A stretch of 64,000 bases of DNA from Cognatishimia sp. MH4019 (lineage in GTDB: Bacteria > Pseudomonadota > Alphaproteobacteria > Rhodobacterales > Rhodobacteraceae): assembly GCF_020177595.1 (NCBI RefSeq), contig NZ_JAHTBL010000001.1:62001-126000 (forward strand), given 5' to 3'. Below the pieces are notes generated by a model. It saw only the letters and a list, made by a program, of their open reading frames with translations, was not told where the DNA came from and searched no databases. This document shows, one piece after another, positions 1 to 9,020 of this stretch (position 1 is its first letter; each line of letters starts with the position of its first letter). A program made the position numbers and the translations under genes.

Positions 1-1
1 C

Positions 2-436
2 AAAACCGAAGTGATCGTCGGCACTGCCGTTTTGGCCGCCGCCATCGGCTTTCTCGTCTATGCGGGGCAGGCCACCGGCTATAGCAACGACACTGGCGAA
101 TATGATCTGATCGCAAGCTTCCGATCGGTTGAGGGGATTTCTGTTGGCACCGATGTGCGAATGGCGGGTGTGACAGTAGGTAGCGTCAAAGCCCTTGATT
201 TGAATGCAGAAACTTTCCGGGCGGACACAACCCTCGCCATTTCGGATAGCATTGTTGTGCCGGATGATACCTCTGTCGCGATTGCATCTGAAGGGTTGCT
301 GGGCGGCAATTTTGTCGAGCTTGTGCCAGGTGGATCGCCCTTCAATCTTGAGCCGGGGGACGAGATTATCGACACCCAAAGCTCGGTCAGCCTGATCTCG
401 CTCCTGCTGAAATTCGTCTCGGGTAGCGGCGAATGA
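2..436 (+). CDS. mlaD: MlaD, MCE-domain lipid transport protein (5' end cut by window edge)
   Basis: This is the substrate-binding, membrane-anchored subunit of the Mla phospholipid ABC transporter, which keeps the outer membrane asymmetric. The open frame runs in from the left edge. The visible part begins a few codons after the probable true start with an N-terminal membrane anchor (VIVGTAVLAAAIGF), followed by one MCE domain (FRSVEGISVGTDVRMAG) and the GLLGG-N-FVEL segment. A GTG at position 11 could be read as a start, but it lies inside the anchor, so the gene almost certainly starts upstream. It overlaps the next gene by 4 bases (ATGA), suggesting co-transcription. MlaE and MlaF genes would be expected just outside the window. 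Confidence 0.85.
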   Translation, partial: KTEVIVGTAVLAAAIGFLVYAGQATGYSNDTGEYDLIASFRSVEGISVGTDVRMAGVTVGSVKALDLNAETFRADTTLAISDSIVVPDDTSVAIASEGLLGGNFVELVPGGSPFNLEPGDEIIDTQSSVSLISLLLKFVSGSGE

Positions 437-789
437 AGGCACTTTGGGCTGCAGCGTTCATCGCATGTGCCGGAATGGCGTCGGCCCAACAGGTCAGCAA
501 TGCCCCTGGGGCCACGATCCGTGGTCTTGATAAAGTCACCGGGGCGCTTGTTGATATGACCCTGTCGACCGGAGAGGCCAAGATGGTCGGGCGGTTGCAG
601 GTCTCCCTCGGCCAGTGTCGTTATCCGACGGACAATCCGGCGGGCAACGCCTACGCTTGGCTTGAAATCTACGATGCGGTTGAGCGGCAGATGGTTTTTT
701 CCGGCTGGATGGTCGCGTCGGCCCCGGCGCTGAACCCGCTTGATCATCCGCGCTATGACGTTTGGGTGTTGCGTTGTAGCACCGAATAG
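433..789 (+). CDS. DUF2155 domain-containing periplasmic protein
   Basis: A 118-residue exported protein of unknown function. A signal peptide (about residues 1-18, ending in MASA) precedes a DUF2155 core containing the LDKVTGAL segment, a cysteine in the LGQCRYP motif, the AWLEIYD segment and a conserved FSGWM motif. A second cysteine lies near the C-terminus (WVLRC), so a disulfide is possible. The start codon overlaps the mlaD stop. The 3' end overlaps the 3' end of the convergent aat gene by 37 bases. Proteins of this family are widespread in alphaproteobacteria and often sit next to mla or aat genes. A role in the cell envelope is only inferred from export and neighbourhood. Confidence 0.85.
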   Translation: MKALWAAAFIACAGMASAQQVSNAPGATIRGLDKVTGALVDMTLSTGEAKMVGRLQVSLGQCRYPTDNPAGNAYAWLEIYDAVERQMVFSGWMVASAPALNPLDHPRYDVWVLRCSTE

Positions 790-1394
790 CCGTCTGGCAC
801 CGCATCCTGCGCATAGAAATCGGCATCCGCTTCTATCGCTGCCTCGAGTTTTTCGCGATAAGCCGCGCGCGATATTTCCTGCGCGCCAAGGCTGACCAGA
901 TGCGGCGTGACGAACTGCGTATCGAAAAGCTGAAAGCCGCCCATCCGCAGCCGATCCACCAGATAAGCCAGCGCGATCTTTGAGGCATCGCGCCGTTTAC
1001 TGAACATGCTTTCCCCGAAAAACGCGGCCCCAATAGTGACGCCATAGACTCCCCCCACCAGTTCAGGGCCGTCCCAAACCTCTTGGCTTTGTGCAAAGCC
1101 AGCACGATAAAGCGTGCTGTAAAGCTCTTGAATGGTGGGATTAATCCAGGTTTCATCCCGATCTGCGCAAGCCGAAACCACGCTATCAAACGCTTCGTTC
1201 ACGGTTAGCAAGTAAGGCTCTTGCCGAATGCGACGGCCCAAAGAGCGCGAGATATGAAAGCCATCCAAAGGCAGAATGCCACGACGCTTTGGGTCAACCC
1301 AGAACACCTCTGGATCATCGCGGCCTTCAGACATCGGAAAGATGCCCATCGTATAGGCGCGCAGCATCAATTCCGGTGTTAGAACGGCGTCCAT
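753..1394 (-). CDS. aat: Leucyl/phenylalanyl-tRNA--protein transferase
   Basis: Cytosolic aminoacyl-tRNA-protein transferase that adds Leu or Phe from the tRNA to N-terminal Arg or Lys of proteins, marking them for ClpAP (N-end rule). The 213-residue length is normal. Family motifs are visible in order: AYTMGIFPMSEG near residues 13-24, FWVDPKRRGILPLDGFHISRS, the WI-NPTI segment, VWDGPELVGGVYGV, and GAAFFGESMFS-RRDASK. It ends within the convergent DUF2155 gene. It lies 27 bases downstream of accC on the same strand, so it is probably the last gene of an accB-accC-aat transcript, an arrangement common in Rhodobacterales. Confidence 0.95.
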   Translation of the reverse strand: MDAVLTPELMLRAYTMGIFPMSEGRDDPEVFWVDPKRRGILPLDGFHISRSLGRRIRQEPYLLTVNEAFDSVVSACADRDETWINPTIQELYSTLYRAGFAQSQEVWDGPELVGGVYGVTIGAAFFGESMFSKRRDASKIALAYLVDRLRMGGFQLFDTQFVTPHLVSLGAQEISRAAYREKLEAAIEADADFYAQDAVPDGYSVLQRNTQTS

Positions 1395-1421
1395 GTCGTC
1401 TCCAGGCTGGACGCCCTCAGG

Positions 1422-2768
1422 CTATTCCAGGTTCGTCTCAAGCCATTTTTCGAGCCAGTGGATATTATAATCCCCGGTTTGCACAGCCTCTTCGGCCAAA
1501 AGTGCGTGGAAAAGCGGCACGGTGGTGTCGATCCCGTCGACAATCAGCTCTCCCAACGCGCGGTTCAATCGGGCCAGCGCCTCGGGCCGGTCGCGACCAT
1601 GCACGATCAGTTTGCCGATCAGACTGTCGTAATAGGGCGGGATCCGGTAGCCGTCATACAGCGCGCTGTCCATGCGGACGCCAAGGCCGCCGGGGGCGTG
1701 ATAAGCGGTCACCGTGCCGGGGCAGGGCGAGAAATTCGGCAGCTTTTCCGCGTTGATGCGCACTTCGATGGCATGGCCGTTCAGCTCAAGCTCTTCTTGG
1801 GTGAAGGACATGGGCAGTCCTTCCGCGACGCGTATCTGCTCGCGCACCAGATCAACGCCGAAAATCGCTTCGGTCACAGGGTGCTCCACCTGCAGGCGCG
1901 TGTTCATTTCGATGAAGTAGAACTCGCCATTCTCATAGAGAAACTCGATCGTGCCCGCACCGATATAGTTGATATCGGCGACCGCATCCGCGCAGACCTT
2001 ACCAATCTTGGCGCGGGTTTCCGCATCAATCGCGGGGCCGGGGGCCTCTTCGAACACCTTCTGGTGGCGCCGTTGGAGCGAGCAATCGCGTTCGCCCAGA
2101 TGCACTGCATTGCCCTTGCCGTCGCCAAAGACCTGGATCTCGATATGGCGCGGCGTGCCGAGGTATTTCTCGATGTAAACCTCATCATTACCGAACGCCG
2201 CCTTACCCTCCGAGCGGGCATTATGGAACGCGTCTGCCAGATCATCGGCAGTTTTGGCCAGCTTCATGCCGCGCCCGCCACCACCTGCGGTGGCTTTGAT
2301 GATAACCGGGTAGCCGATCTCTTCGGCGACGGTCCGGGCGGTGTCCAGATCAGGAACGCCACCATCCGAGCCGGGAACGCATGGCACTCCCAGTTTTTTC
2401 ATCGTGTCCTTGGCGGTGATCTTGTCGCCCATGATGCGGATATGCTCGGCCGTGGGGCCGATAAACGTAATGTCGTGATCCTCGACGATCTGCACGAAAT
2501 TGGCGTTCTCCGAGAGGAACCCGTAGCCGGGATGGATCGCCTGCGCGCCGGTGATTTCACAGGCCGAGATGATCGCTGGGATCGACAGGTAGCTGTCAGT
2601 GCCAGCGGGCGGGCCGATGCAGACGCTTTCATCGGCCATGCGCACATGCATCGCATCCGCATCCGCAGTCGAGTGCACGGCAACCGATTGGATGCCCATC
2701 TCGCGGGCGGCGCGGATCACCCGCAGCGCAATCTCGCCCCGGTTCGCAATGAGGATTTTGTCAAACAT
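1422..2768 (-). CDS. accC: Acetyl-CoA carboxylase, biotin carboxylase subunit
   Basis: ATP-dependent carboxylation of the biotin carried on AccB, the first half-reaction of malonyl-CoA synthesis for fatty acids. At 448 residues it has the standard single-subunit length. The biotin carboxylase N-domain starts with [19 protein letters not shown]. The ATP-grasp region has the glycine-rich loop [10 protein letters not shown] (about residues 162-171) and the catalytic segment [14 protein letters not shown]. The C-terminal domain ends at residue 448. It starts 9 bases after accB stops, so the two subunits are translated together in the usual 1:1 operon. Confidence 0.97.
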   Translation of the reverse strand: MFDKILIANRGEIALRVIRAAREMGIQSVAVHSTADADAMHVRMADESVCIGPPAGTDSYLSIPAIISACEITGAQAIHPGYGFLSENANFVQIVEDHDITFIGPTAEHIRIMGDKITAKDTMKKLGVPCVPGSDGGVPDLDTARTVAEEIGYPVIIKATAGGGGRGMKLAKTADDLADAFHNARSEGKAAFGNDEVYIEKYLGTPRHIEIQVFGDGKGNAVHLGERDCSLQRRHQKVFEEAPGPAIDAETRAKIGKVCADAVADINYIGAGTIEFLYENGEFYFIEMNTRLQVEHPVTEAIFGVDLVREQIRVAEGLPMSFTQEELELNGHAIEVRINAEKLPNFSPCPGTVTAYHAPGGLGVRMDSALYDGYRIPPYYDSLIGKLIVHGRDRPEALARLNRALGELIVDGIDTTVPLFHALLAEEAVQTGDYNIHWLEKWLETNLE

Positions 2769-2777
2769 ATCCGCGCC

Positions 2778-3278
2778 TTATTCGATGATGACCAGTGGCG
2801 CGCCAAATTCGACAGGGGCGCCGTCTTCGACCAGAATGCGGGTCACCGTGCCGGATTTGGGCGCGGGGATCTGGTTCATCGTTTTCATCGCTTCGATAAT
2901 CAGCAGCGTCTCGCCTTCTTTGACCTGTTGACCGGTCGAGATGAACGACGGCGCGCCCGGTTCGGCTTGCATATAGACGGTGCCAACCATGGGGGAGGTC
3001 ACAGCACCTGGGTGGCTGGCAGGATCATCGCCTGCCGGTGCAGCGGCTGCAGCTGGCGCTGACGCGGCCTGAGCGGCAGGTGCCGGGGTCGCAGCAGGCG
3101 CAGCCGGAGCGGCAACGTGTTGAACGACTTGCTGGGTCCGTGCCACGCGCACATCCAGAGAGTTGTCCTCACCATATTCGCGGCGCACTTCCAGTTCTGT
3201 CAGATCATTTGCGCGCAACAGTTCTGCCAGCGCCTGAATGAACTCTACGTCGCCGTCATGGGATTTTGTCTTTGTCAT
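2778..3278 (-). CDS. accB: Acetyl-CoA carboxylase biotin carboxyl carrier protein
   Basis: Carries biotin between AccC and the carboxyltransferase in fatty-acid synthesis. I place the start at 3278 ([10 protein letters not shown]), giving 166 residues. The open frame continues upstream to 3455, but that part is not typical of the family and lacks similarity to a leader. An N-terminal oligomerisation part (residues 1-50) is followed by an Ala/Pro-rich linker (about 56-87) and the biotinyl domain with the attachment lysine K132 in EAMKTMN; the usual third residue after K is also M or L, so the T is a mild variant. No aroQ gene lies upstream, unlike in many Proteobacteria. Confidence 0.95.
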   Translation of the reverse strand: MTKTKSHDGDVEFIQALAELLRANDLTELEVRREYGEDNSLDVRVARTQQVVQHVAAPAAPAATPAPAAQAASAPAAAAAPAGDDPASHPGAVTSPMVGTVYMQAEPGAPSFISTGQQVKEGETLLIIEAMKTMNQIPAPKSGTVTRILVEDGAPVEFGAPLVIIE

Positions 3279-3444
3279 TTTGTGTTTTGCCCTCGTGGTC
3301 CCCAACAGGCCTTTGGCCCTGATTTCGGACAGGTATAGTGCAAGGTTGACGTAGTGAAAAGCGCCATGCCTTGTCAATATGTGGGGGAGGGATTGGGAAT
3401 TGCGAGGGGAAAGACCCGTATGGCTTCCCCGGCATTCGCGAGGC

Positions 3445-3463
3445 CCCCGGGGCAAGCCCGGGG
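3445..3463 (-). terminator. GC-only hairpin after livF (terminator-like)
   Basis: A perfect 7-bp inverted repeat (CCCCGGG / CCCGGGG) with a 5-base loop lies 10 bases past the livF stop. There is no run of T on either side, so it may be a 3'-end stabilising or Rho-assisting structure rather than a true intrinsic terminator. It separates the ABC importer operon from accB. Confidence 0.35.
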
Positions 3464-3472
3464 CGCGCTGAT

Positions 3473-4228
3473 TTAGATGGCTAGGTATTCGGCCCGCAGT
3501 TCGGCGTTTTCAAGCACTTCGGCAGCAGCGCCATCAAACACGATGCCGCCAGTGTCGAGGATCACGGCCCGGTCGGCCAACTCCAAAGCCCGGATCGCGT
3601 TCTGCTCGACGATCACCGTTGTCATGCCCTGTTCCTTGATGTGAATAAGCGTCTTTTCGATCTCGTCCACGATCACAGGGGCCAGACCCTCGTAAGGTTC
3701 ATCCAGCAAGAGCACCTTGATATCACGGGCCAGTGCACGAGCAATCGACAGCATCTGCTGCTCGCCGCCCGACAAGGTCGTGCCTTCCTGGTTCTTACGC
3801 TCGCCAAGTCGCGGGAAAAGGTCATAGAGACGCTCAATCGACCAGCCAATGGGCGGGGCGATCTGTGCCAGCTTGAGGTTCTCTTCAACCGTCAAGCCCG
3901 CGATGATCCGGCGATCCTCTGGAACAAGGCCAAGGCCCACACCGGCGGCTTCATGGCTGGCCATGTTATGCAGCGGCTTGTGATCGAGCCAGATTTCCCC
4001 ATGGGTGACCTGCGGATCGCCAAGCCGTGCAATCGACCGCAAGGTCGAGGTCTTGCCAGCCCCGTTACGGCCCAGAAGGGCAAGGATTTCGCCTTCATGG
4101 ACATTAAAGCTGATGCCCTGCACGATGTAGCTTTCGCCGTAATAGGCGTGCATGTCCCAGACCGACAGAAAAGCCGGAGCAGTGGTCGCCATATTGGCGT
4201 TCTTCGAGAAGTCGGGTTTGACGTTCAT
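3473..4228 (-). CDS. livF: HAAT-type ABC transporter ATP-binding protein (LivF-like)
   Basis: One of the two ATPases powering a branched-chain-amino-acid-type (HAAT) importer. Walker A is GRNGAGKT at residues 53-60, the signature is LSGGEQQM, and Walker B is [13 protein letters not shown]. These motifs and the short 251-residue length are typical of LivF. A roughly 20-residue N-terminal extension precedes the first strand. It is the last gene of SBP-livH-livM-livG-livF, 12 bases after livG. The true substrate is unknown: HAAT systems also carry amides, urea or short acids, and the nearby acyl-CoA-type regulator hints at an organic acid. Confidence 0.92.
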   Translation of the reverse strand: MNVKPDFSKNANMATTAPAFLSVWDMHAYYGESYIVQGISFNVHEGEILALLGRNGAGKTSTLRSIARLGDPQVTHGEIWLDHKPLHNMASHEAAGVGLGLVPEDRRIIAGLTVEENLKLAQIAPPIGWSIERLYDLFPRLGERKNQEGTTLSGGEQQMLSIARALARDIKVLLLDEPYEGLAPVIVDEIEKTLIHIKEQGMTTVIVEQNAIRALELADRAVILDTGGIVFDGAAAEVLENAELRAEYLAI

Positions 4229-4240
4229 CTGATATGCTCC

Positions 4241-4996
4241 TTACGCGCTTTCACCAAGATACGCTTCGCGCACTTTGGGATGGCCTTTGATGTTCTCGGG
4301 GCTGTCCTCAACCAGCGGTGTGCCTTGGGCCAGCACCGTGATCCGTTCGGCCAAGGAAAACACAACGTGCATGTCATGCTCGATGATGGCGATGGTAATA
4401 TCGCGCTTTTCCTTGATCTCTTTGAGCAGGTCGATCGTGTTGTTCGTGTCGGCCCGCGCCATGCCCGCTGTGGGCTCATCCAGCAGCAGCAGGCGCGGCT
4501 CTTGCGCCAGACACATCGCGATCTCAAGGCGGCGTTTGTCGCCGCGCGACATAGCGGCGGCGTGCATGTCCCGCTTCTCATAGAGGTTCATATCCTCAAG
4601 CATCGTCTTCGCCTTTTCGATGACGTCCAGCTGGTGACGCACTGCGCCAAAGCCGTTCATCTCGAACGAGCCATCGCGTTTGGCAAAGCACGGGATCATC
4701 ATGTTCTCCATGACGCTGAGATCGGCAAAAATCTCAGGGGTCTGGAACACGCGGCTGATGCCCATCTGATTGATTTCATGCGGGCTGCGGCCCAGCACGG
4801 ACTGCCCATCAAACATCACAGATCCGGTATCAGGGATCAGCTTACCCACAAGGCAGTTCAGCAGCGTCGACTTGCCCGCCCCATTCGGCCCGATGATCGC
4901 GTGCACGGTGTTTTCGGCAACGCTCAGGTTCACATCGGACAACGCCTGCAACCCGCCAAAGCGCTTGCCGACATTTTTGACTTCAAGAATTCCCAT
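4241..4996 (-). CDS. livG: HAAT-type ABC transporter ATP-binding protein (LivG-like)
   Basis: The second cytoplasmic ATPase of the importer. Walker A is GPNGAGKS at residues 36-43, the Q-loop region holds FQTPEIF, and Walker B is LLLLDEPTAGM followed by the H-loop IIEHDM. The signature reads MSRGDKRRLEIAM, a variant of the LSYGDQRRLEIA form usual in LivG. It starts 13 bases after livM on the same strand. A 251-residue length is normal. Confidence 0.92.
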   Translation of the reverse strand: MGILEVKNVGKRFGGLQALSDVNLSVAENTVHAIIGPNGAGKSTLLNCLVGKLIPDTGSVMFDGQSVLGRSPHEINQMGISRVFQTPEIFADLSVMENMMIPCFAKRDGSFEMNGFGAVRHQLDVIEKAKTMLEDMNLYEKRDMHAAAMSRGDKRRLEIAMCLAQEPRLLLLDEPTAGMARADTNNTIDLLKEIKEKRDITIAIIEHDMHVVFSLAERITVLAQGTPLVEDSPENIKGHPKVREAYLGESA

Positions 4997-5009
4997 CTGT
5001 CAGCACTCC

Positions 5010-6260
5010 TTATTCAGCGGGTTTCACATCGGCGTCGGCATCGGACTTCTTGTCCTTTGCCTTACGCCCACGCAGGGCAGCCATGATGCGCTGTCCGCCT
5101 TCCACAAGCCCACCGGGCAGGAAGATCACGACAGCCATGAACATCAGACCCAGCGTCAGGTGCCAGCCTTTACCGATAAACGGATAGATCAGCGTCACGA
5201 CCAGATCCTCAAGCCCGTCGGGCATCCATGCGAACCACTGGTGCAGGATTTCCGAATTGATCTTGGACAGGATGTTTTCCATGTACTTAATCAGACCTGC
5301 GCCCAGAACCGGCCCGATCAGCGTGCCGACACCACCAAGGATGGTCATCAGAACCACCTCGCCCGAGGCCGTCCAGAACATCCGCTCAGGACCGGCCAAC
5401 GGGTCCATCGCGACCATCAGACCACCGGCAAGGCCTGCATACATGCCCGACACCACAAAGGCGGCCAGCATGTAAGGCTTGGGGTTCAGGCCGGTATAAT
5501 TCAGCCGTTGCTGGTTCGATTTGATCGCCCGCAGCATCATCCCGAAAGGCGAGCGGAAAATACGGATCGAGATATAAAAAGCGATCAGCATCACGAAGGC
5601 GCTGAAGTAATAGCCTGCCGAGAAGGTGAAAACCCAGTCACCCACATTCATCTCGGTCGCGCTGCGCATCTCGATGCCAAAGAAGTTTGGCACAGGCGTG
5701 TTGCCATCAGCGCCGGCCTTCGCACCCAGAATACGCGGGTCTTGAACCGAAAGCTGAAGACCTGTCTCACCACCGGTTAGGCCTTTCTGCATCAGGCCTT
5801 GCTTGTCAGGGCCGTCCATATCGGTGGCCAGCACCGAATAGGCCAGCGCATAGGACATCATCGCAAAGGCCAGCGTCAGGATCGAAAAGTAAATGCCGGA
5901 GCGCCTTAGGCTGATATACCCGATCAGCACTGCAAAGAGACCGGACAGAACAACCGACAGCAGCAGGGCAGGGACCACGTTCATCCCAAAGAGCTTGAAC
6001 ATCCACATTGCGGCGTAAGACCCGACACCCAGGAAAGCGGCGTGTCCGAAGCTGAGATAGCCGGTCAGGCCGAACAGGATGTTAAAGCCAATCGCGAAGA
6101 TACCGAAGATCACAAAGCGCTGCATCAGGTCGGGATAGCCCGCATTGAACTGCGCCATCTCTGATCCCTCGGGGAAGGGGTTCAGCAAGAAAGGTGCCAG
6201 CATCGTCAGACCGATCACGATCAGGAAGAGGCGCGTGTCTTTTTTCTCAAGTCCAAGCAT
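5010..6260 (-). CDS. livM: HAAT-type ABC transporter permease (LivM-like)
   Basis: Inner-membrane permease subunit of the importer, 416 residues with about nine to ten hydrophobic segments. The LivM-family stretch [18 protein letters not shown] and the EAA-like region near [18 protein letters not shown] are recognisable. It has a longer periplasmic loop between roughly residues 150 and 200 ([10 protein letters not shown] onward) and a charged C-terminal tail rich in Lys and Asp. It starts 3 bases after the livH stop, so translation is probably coupled. Confidence 0.92.
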   Translation of the reverse strand: MLGLEKKDTRLFLIVIGLTMLAPFLLNPFPEGSEMAQFNAGYPDLMQRFVIFGIFAIGFNILFGLTGYLSFGHAAFLGVGSYAAMWMFKLFGMNVVPALLLSVVLSGLFAVLIGYISLRRSGIYFSILTLAFAMMSYALAYSVLATDMDGPDKQGLMQKGLTGGETGLQLSVQDPRILGAKAGADGNTPVPNFFGIEMRSATEMNVGDWVFTFSAGYYFSAFVMLIAFYISIRIFRSPFGMMLRAIKSNQQRLNYTGLNPKPYMLAAFVVSGMYAGLAGGLMVAMDPLAGPERMFWTASGEVVLMTILGGVGTLIGPVLGAGLIKYMENILSKINSEILHQWFAWMPDGLEDLVVTLIYPFIGKGWHLTLGLMFMAVVIFLPGGLVEGGQRIMAALRGRKAKDKKSDADADVKPAE

Positions 6261-6263
6261 CGC

Positions 6264-7304
6264 TTAGTCCTCCATCACGCCTTTGCGGCCCATCAGGCCA
6301 CGCGGACGTGTCAGCAAAATGATGATGGCGACCAGATAGATGATGATCTGGTTGATGCCGGGAAGCAGGTCGACGACCTGGCGCATGGACGCAAAGCTCT
6401 CCAGGATGCCCAGCAGGAAGCCCGCCAGCACAGCGCCCGGAAGCGATCCCATACCGCCGACAACGACCACGACGAAACTCAGGACCAGAAAGTCCATGCC
6501 CATATGGTAGTTCGGACTGTTGATGGGCGTGTACATCACGCCTGCCAATCCCGCGACGCAGGCCGCGATTGCAAACATGATGGTGAAGCGCTTGTCGATA
6601 TTGATGCCCAGCAGGCCCACGGTCTCGCGGTCTGCCATCCCGGCGCGGACGACCATCCCGAAGGTGGTGAATTGCAGGAAGGCAAAGACACCGGCAATGA
6701 TGATCATGGCAAAGAAGAAATAGACCAGACGCCAGTAAGGATAGATGATCGTTCCCGGCTCAAACCCGAGCATCGTGCCGAAGTCAAAGCTGCCCGTGAA
6801 GGCGGGCGGGGCAGGCGTCGGGATCGGGTTTGCACCGTAGAAATACTTGATGATCTCCTGCAACACGATGGCCAGACCGAAGGTCACAAGGATCTGGTCT
6901 GCATGGGGGCGCTTGTAGAAATGCTTGATCAGACCGCGCTCCATGATGAAGCCCACGGCGATCATGATCGGGATCGAAAAGAGGATCGCCAGCGGCACGG
7001 ACCACTCGATGATCGAGGCCCCGACTTCGGGGCCAAACCAGTCATAGATGTAAGGCACTTCCACGCGCAGCGGATTGCCCAAAAAATCTGTCTGCGTTTC
7101 GTCGACAATCTCATGGCTCAGCGACAGGATGTTATTCAGGGTGACCGCGCAGAACGCGCCCAGCATGAACAGCGCACCATGGGCGAAGTTGACCACGCCC
7201 AGCGTGCCGAAAATCAGCGTCAGACCAAGGGCGATCAACGCATATGCGGATCCCTTGTCCAAGCCGTTGAGAATTTGCAGGAGGATGGCGTCCATGGATG
7301 TCAC
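6264..7304 (-). CDS. livH: HAAT-type ABC transporter permease (LivH-like)
   Basis: The partner permease, 346 residues. The N-terminus holds the LivH hallmark ALGLTLIFGTLGVVNFAHGA. An insertion of roughly 50 residues (about 60-110, containing ETQTDFLGNPLRVEVPYIYD) makes it longer than the roughly 300-residue E. coli protein. The cytoplasmic loop carries VVGGMGSLPGAVLAGFLLG. It follows the binding-protein gene after a strong intrinsic terminator, which probably makes permease levels lower than binding-protein levels. Confidence 0.92.
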   Translation of the reverse strand: MTSMDAILLQILNGLDKGSAYALIALGLTLIFGTLGVVNFAHGALFMLGAFCAVTLNNILSLSHEIVDETQTDFLGNPLRVEVPYIYDWFGPEVGASIIEWSVPLAILFSIPIMIAVGFIMERGLIKHFYKRPHADQILVTFGLAIVLQEIIKYFYGANPIPTPAPPAFTGSFDFGTMLGFEPGTIIYPYWRLVYFFFAMIIIAGVFAFLQFTTFGMVVRAGMADRETVGLLGINIDKRFTIMFAIAACVAGLAGVMYTPINSPNYHMGMDFLVLSFVVVVVGGMGSLPGAVLAGFLLGILESFASMRQVVDLLPGINQIIIYLVAIIILLTRPRGLMGRKGVMED

Positions 7305-7389
7305 CTTTGTTCAATGATAGAGCCAACTGGCGAGGCTGGGTCGTGTGGGTCAGTCGAAAATTGCGGCTGACTTTGGGTGCTGCTCTTTG

Positions 7390-7419
7390 AAAAAACCTGC
7401 GCGAGTTGCCCCGCGCAGG
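7390..7419 (-). terminator. Intrinsic terminator between binding-protein gene and livH
   Basis: Read on the minus strand, an 8-bp perfect stem CCTGCGCG / CGCGCAGG with an 8-base loop is followed directly by six T. It begins 19 bases after the binding-protein stop and lies 85 bases before livH. Partial read-through would set a high ratio of binding protein to membrane subunits, a common design in ABC importers. Confidence 0.85.
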
Positions 7420-7438
7420 CTCTGTTCACTCGTTACGC

Positions 7439-8797
7439 TTACGCGCCGGGGTTACAGGCACCCAGCTGACCGCCTGCAAACTGCGGGTGGTCGGGCGCAT
7501 AGGTGACCTGAGCGGCCGGCGTGACTTCCACGATCTCCAGAAGATCGAACTCGGAGGTCGGGTTCTCTTTCCCTTTCACGACCAGTACGTCTTTGAAGCA
7601 CTGGTGATCTTCGGCGCGATACAGCGTCGGGCCATTGCCCAGACCGTCGAACTCGAATCCTTCAAGGGCTTCGACAACCGCACAAGGGTTGAACGACCCC
7701 GACCGCTCGACAGCGTCTGCATAAAGCATCGTCTGCACGTAGCATGTGTGCGCGGCCTGCGACGGCGGGAAGCCGTATTTGGTGCCGAAGGACTGAACGA
7801 ACGCTTTTGAGCCTTCGTCCTGCAGCGACCAGTGCCAGTTGGTGGAGCCGAAGATGCCTTTCACGTTGGCACCGGCACCCTTGGCCATCAAACGGCTGTA
7901 GAGCGGCACGATGATCTCGAAGTTCTTGCCGTTCACGACGCGATCCCGCAGGCCGAACTGAACAGCGTTCGTCAGCGAGTTGACCATGTTGCCGCCATAG
8001 TGGTTCAGAACCAGCACGTCTGCATCAGACTGTAGAACCGGCGTGATGTACGACGAAAAGTCGGTCTGTGTCAGCGGTGTCAGCACCTGACCAACAGTTT
8101 CCCAACCCATCGCTTCTGTCGACGAGCGCACGGCCTCTTCGGTCGTGTAGCCCCAGTTGTAGTCAGCGGTCAGGTGATAGGCCTTGCGGTCCGTGCCGTA
8201 GTTGTTGGCAAGGATCGGGGCAAGGGCTGCACCGGACATGTAGCTGTTGAAGAAATGGCGGAAGCCGTTGCGACGACGGTCTTTACCGGTCGTGTCGTTC
8301 GAGTGGGTCAGACCCGCCATGAAGATCACGCCAGCCTCTTGGCAGAGCGCCTGCACGGCCACAGCCACACCCGAGGACGAGCCACCGGTGATCATGATTG
8401 CGCCGTCTTTTTCGATCATCGACTTGGCAGATGCACGCGCCGCGTCAGACTTGGTCTGCGTGTCGCCCGTCACATACTCGACCTTCTTGCCGAGGATGCC
8501 GTTGCCTTGCAGCGCTTGACTGCTGAAGGTCGACATCATGCCACCATCGCCTTCACCGTTCAGGTGCTCGACTGCAAGCTCATAGGCGCGCAGTTCGTCT
8601 GCGCCCTCGTCAGCATAGGGGCCGGTTTGCGGTACGTTGAAGCCCAGCGTGACCGATCCGCCTTCCGGCGCATTGGTGAAGCCTGTGCCAGCTTGTGCCC
8701 AGGCTTGGCCGTCAAAAATGGTGGGAACCGCAAGGCCCGCACCGGCAACCGCACCTGTCTTGAGCACGCCGCGGCGTGTCACATTCGTCTTGGACAT
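7439..8797 (-). CDS. HAAT-type ABC transporter substrate-binding protein (Tat-exported)
   Basis: Periplasmic ligand-binding protein of the importer encoded downstream. The N-terminus has a twin-arginine signal (RRGVLKTG, R8-R9) followed by a hydrophobic stretch ending near AWAQA. The mature part shows the type I fold start VTLGFNVPQTGPYADEG, then GGSSSGVAVAVQ and a C-terminal cysteine-containing end. At 452 residues it is longer than LivK (about 370). Tat export suggests folding before secretion. It is first in its operon, divergent from the ScfR-like regulator. The ligand cannot be read from the sequence. Confidence 0.9.
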   Translation of the reverse strand: MSKTNVTRRGVLKTGAVAGAGLAVPTIFDGQAWAQAGTGFTNAPEGGSVTLGFNVPQTGPYADEGADELRAYELAVEHLNGEGDGGMMSTFSSQALQGNGILGKKVEYVTGDTQTKSDAARASAKSMIEKDGAIMITGGSSSGVAVAVQALCQEAGVIFMAGLTHSNDTTGKDRRRNGFRHFFNSYMSGAALAPILANNYGTDRKAYHLTADYNWGYTTEEAVRSSTEAMGWETVGQVLTPLTQTDFSSYITPVLQSDADVLVLNHYGGNMVNSLTNAVQFGLRDRVVNGKNFEIIVPLYSRLMAKGAGANVKGIFGSTNWHWSLQDEGSKAFVQSFGTKYGFPPSQAAHTCYVQTMLYADAVERSGSFNPCAVVEALEGFEFDGLGNGPTLYRAEDHQCFKDVLVVKGKENPTSEFDLLEIVEVTPAAQVTYAPDHPQFAGGQLGACNPGA

Positions 8798-9020
8798 AGA
8801 AATCCTCCCGATTTTTTTGAATGCCCGTCATGCCTCCTCCAGCGCGCGGGCGATGCTTTTTACAGCGTATCGGCAGTATCAGGCCGAAATAGAAAATCTC
8901 GCAACAAATACATCATTTTATTGAATTTTTTTGTGAAGAAATACACAATGCTTTGGTATACAGTGTAAACGATTTTTCTCGCAGGTGCAGAAAGCCTCTG
9001 AAAAGGTAAGGAAAAACCCA
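8798..9020. promoter_or_regulatory. Divergent promoter region, importer operon / ScfR-like regulator
   Basis: This 223-base AT-rich spacer holds both promoters. Two overlapping inverted repeats are visible: TTGTG-N8-CACAA ending at about 8949, and TACAC-N16-GTGTA at 8942-8967. Either could be the regulator's operator, since divergent genes of this regulator family are usually controlled from the shared spacer. An AAGGA ribosome site sits about 9 bases before the ATG at 9021. Assignment of the operator is inference. Confidence 0.4.

Noticed and set aside
1458-3062. A 534-codon open frame on the plus strand
   Set aside because: It is the antisense shadow of accC and accB, whose motifs are complete on the minus strand; GC-rich codons keep the opposite frame open.
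3279-3455. Upstream extension of accB
   Set aside because: The extra 59 codons are not like AccB, and the conserved protein begins at the MTKTKSH start at 3278.
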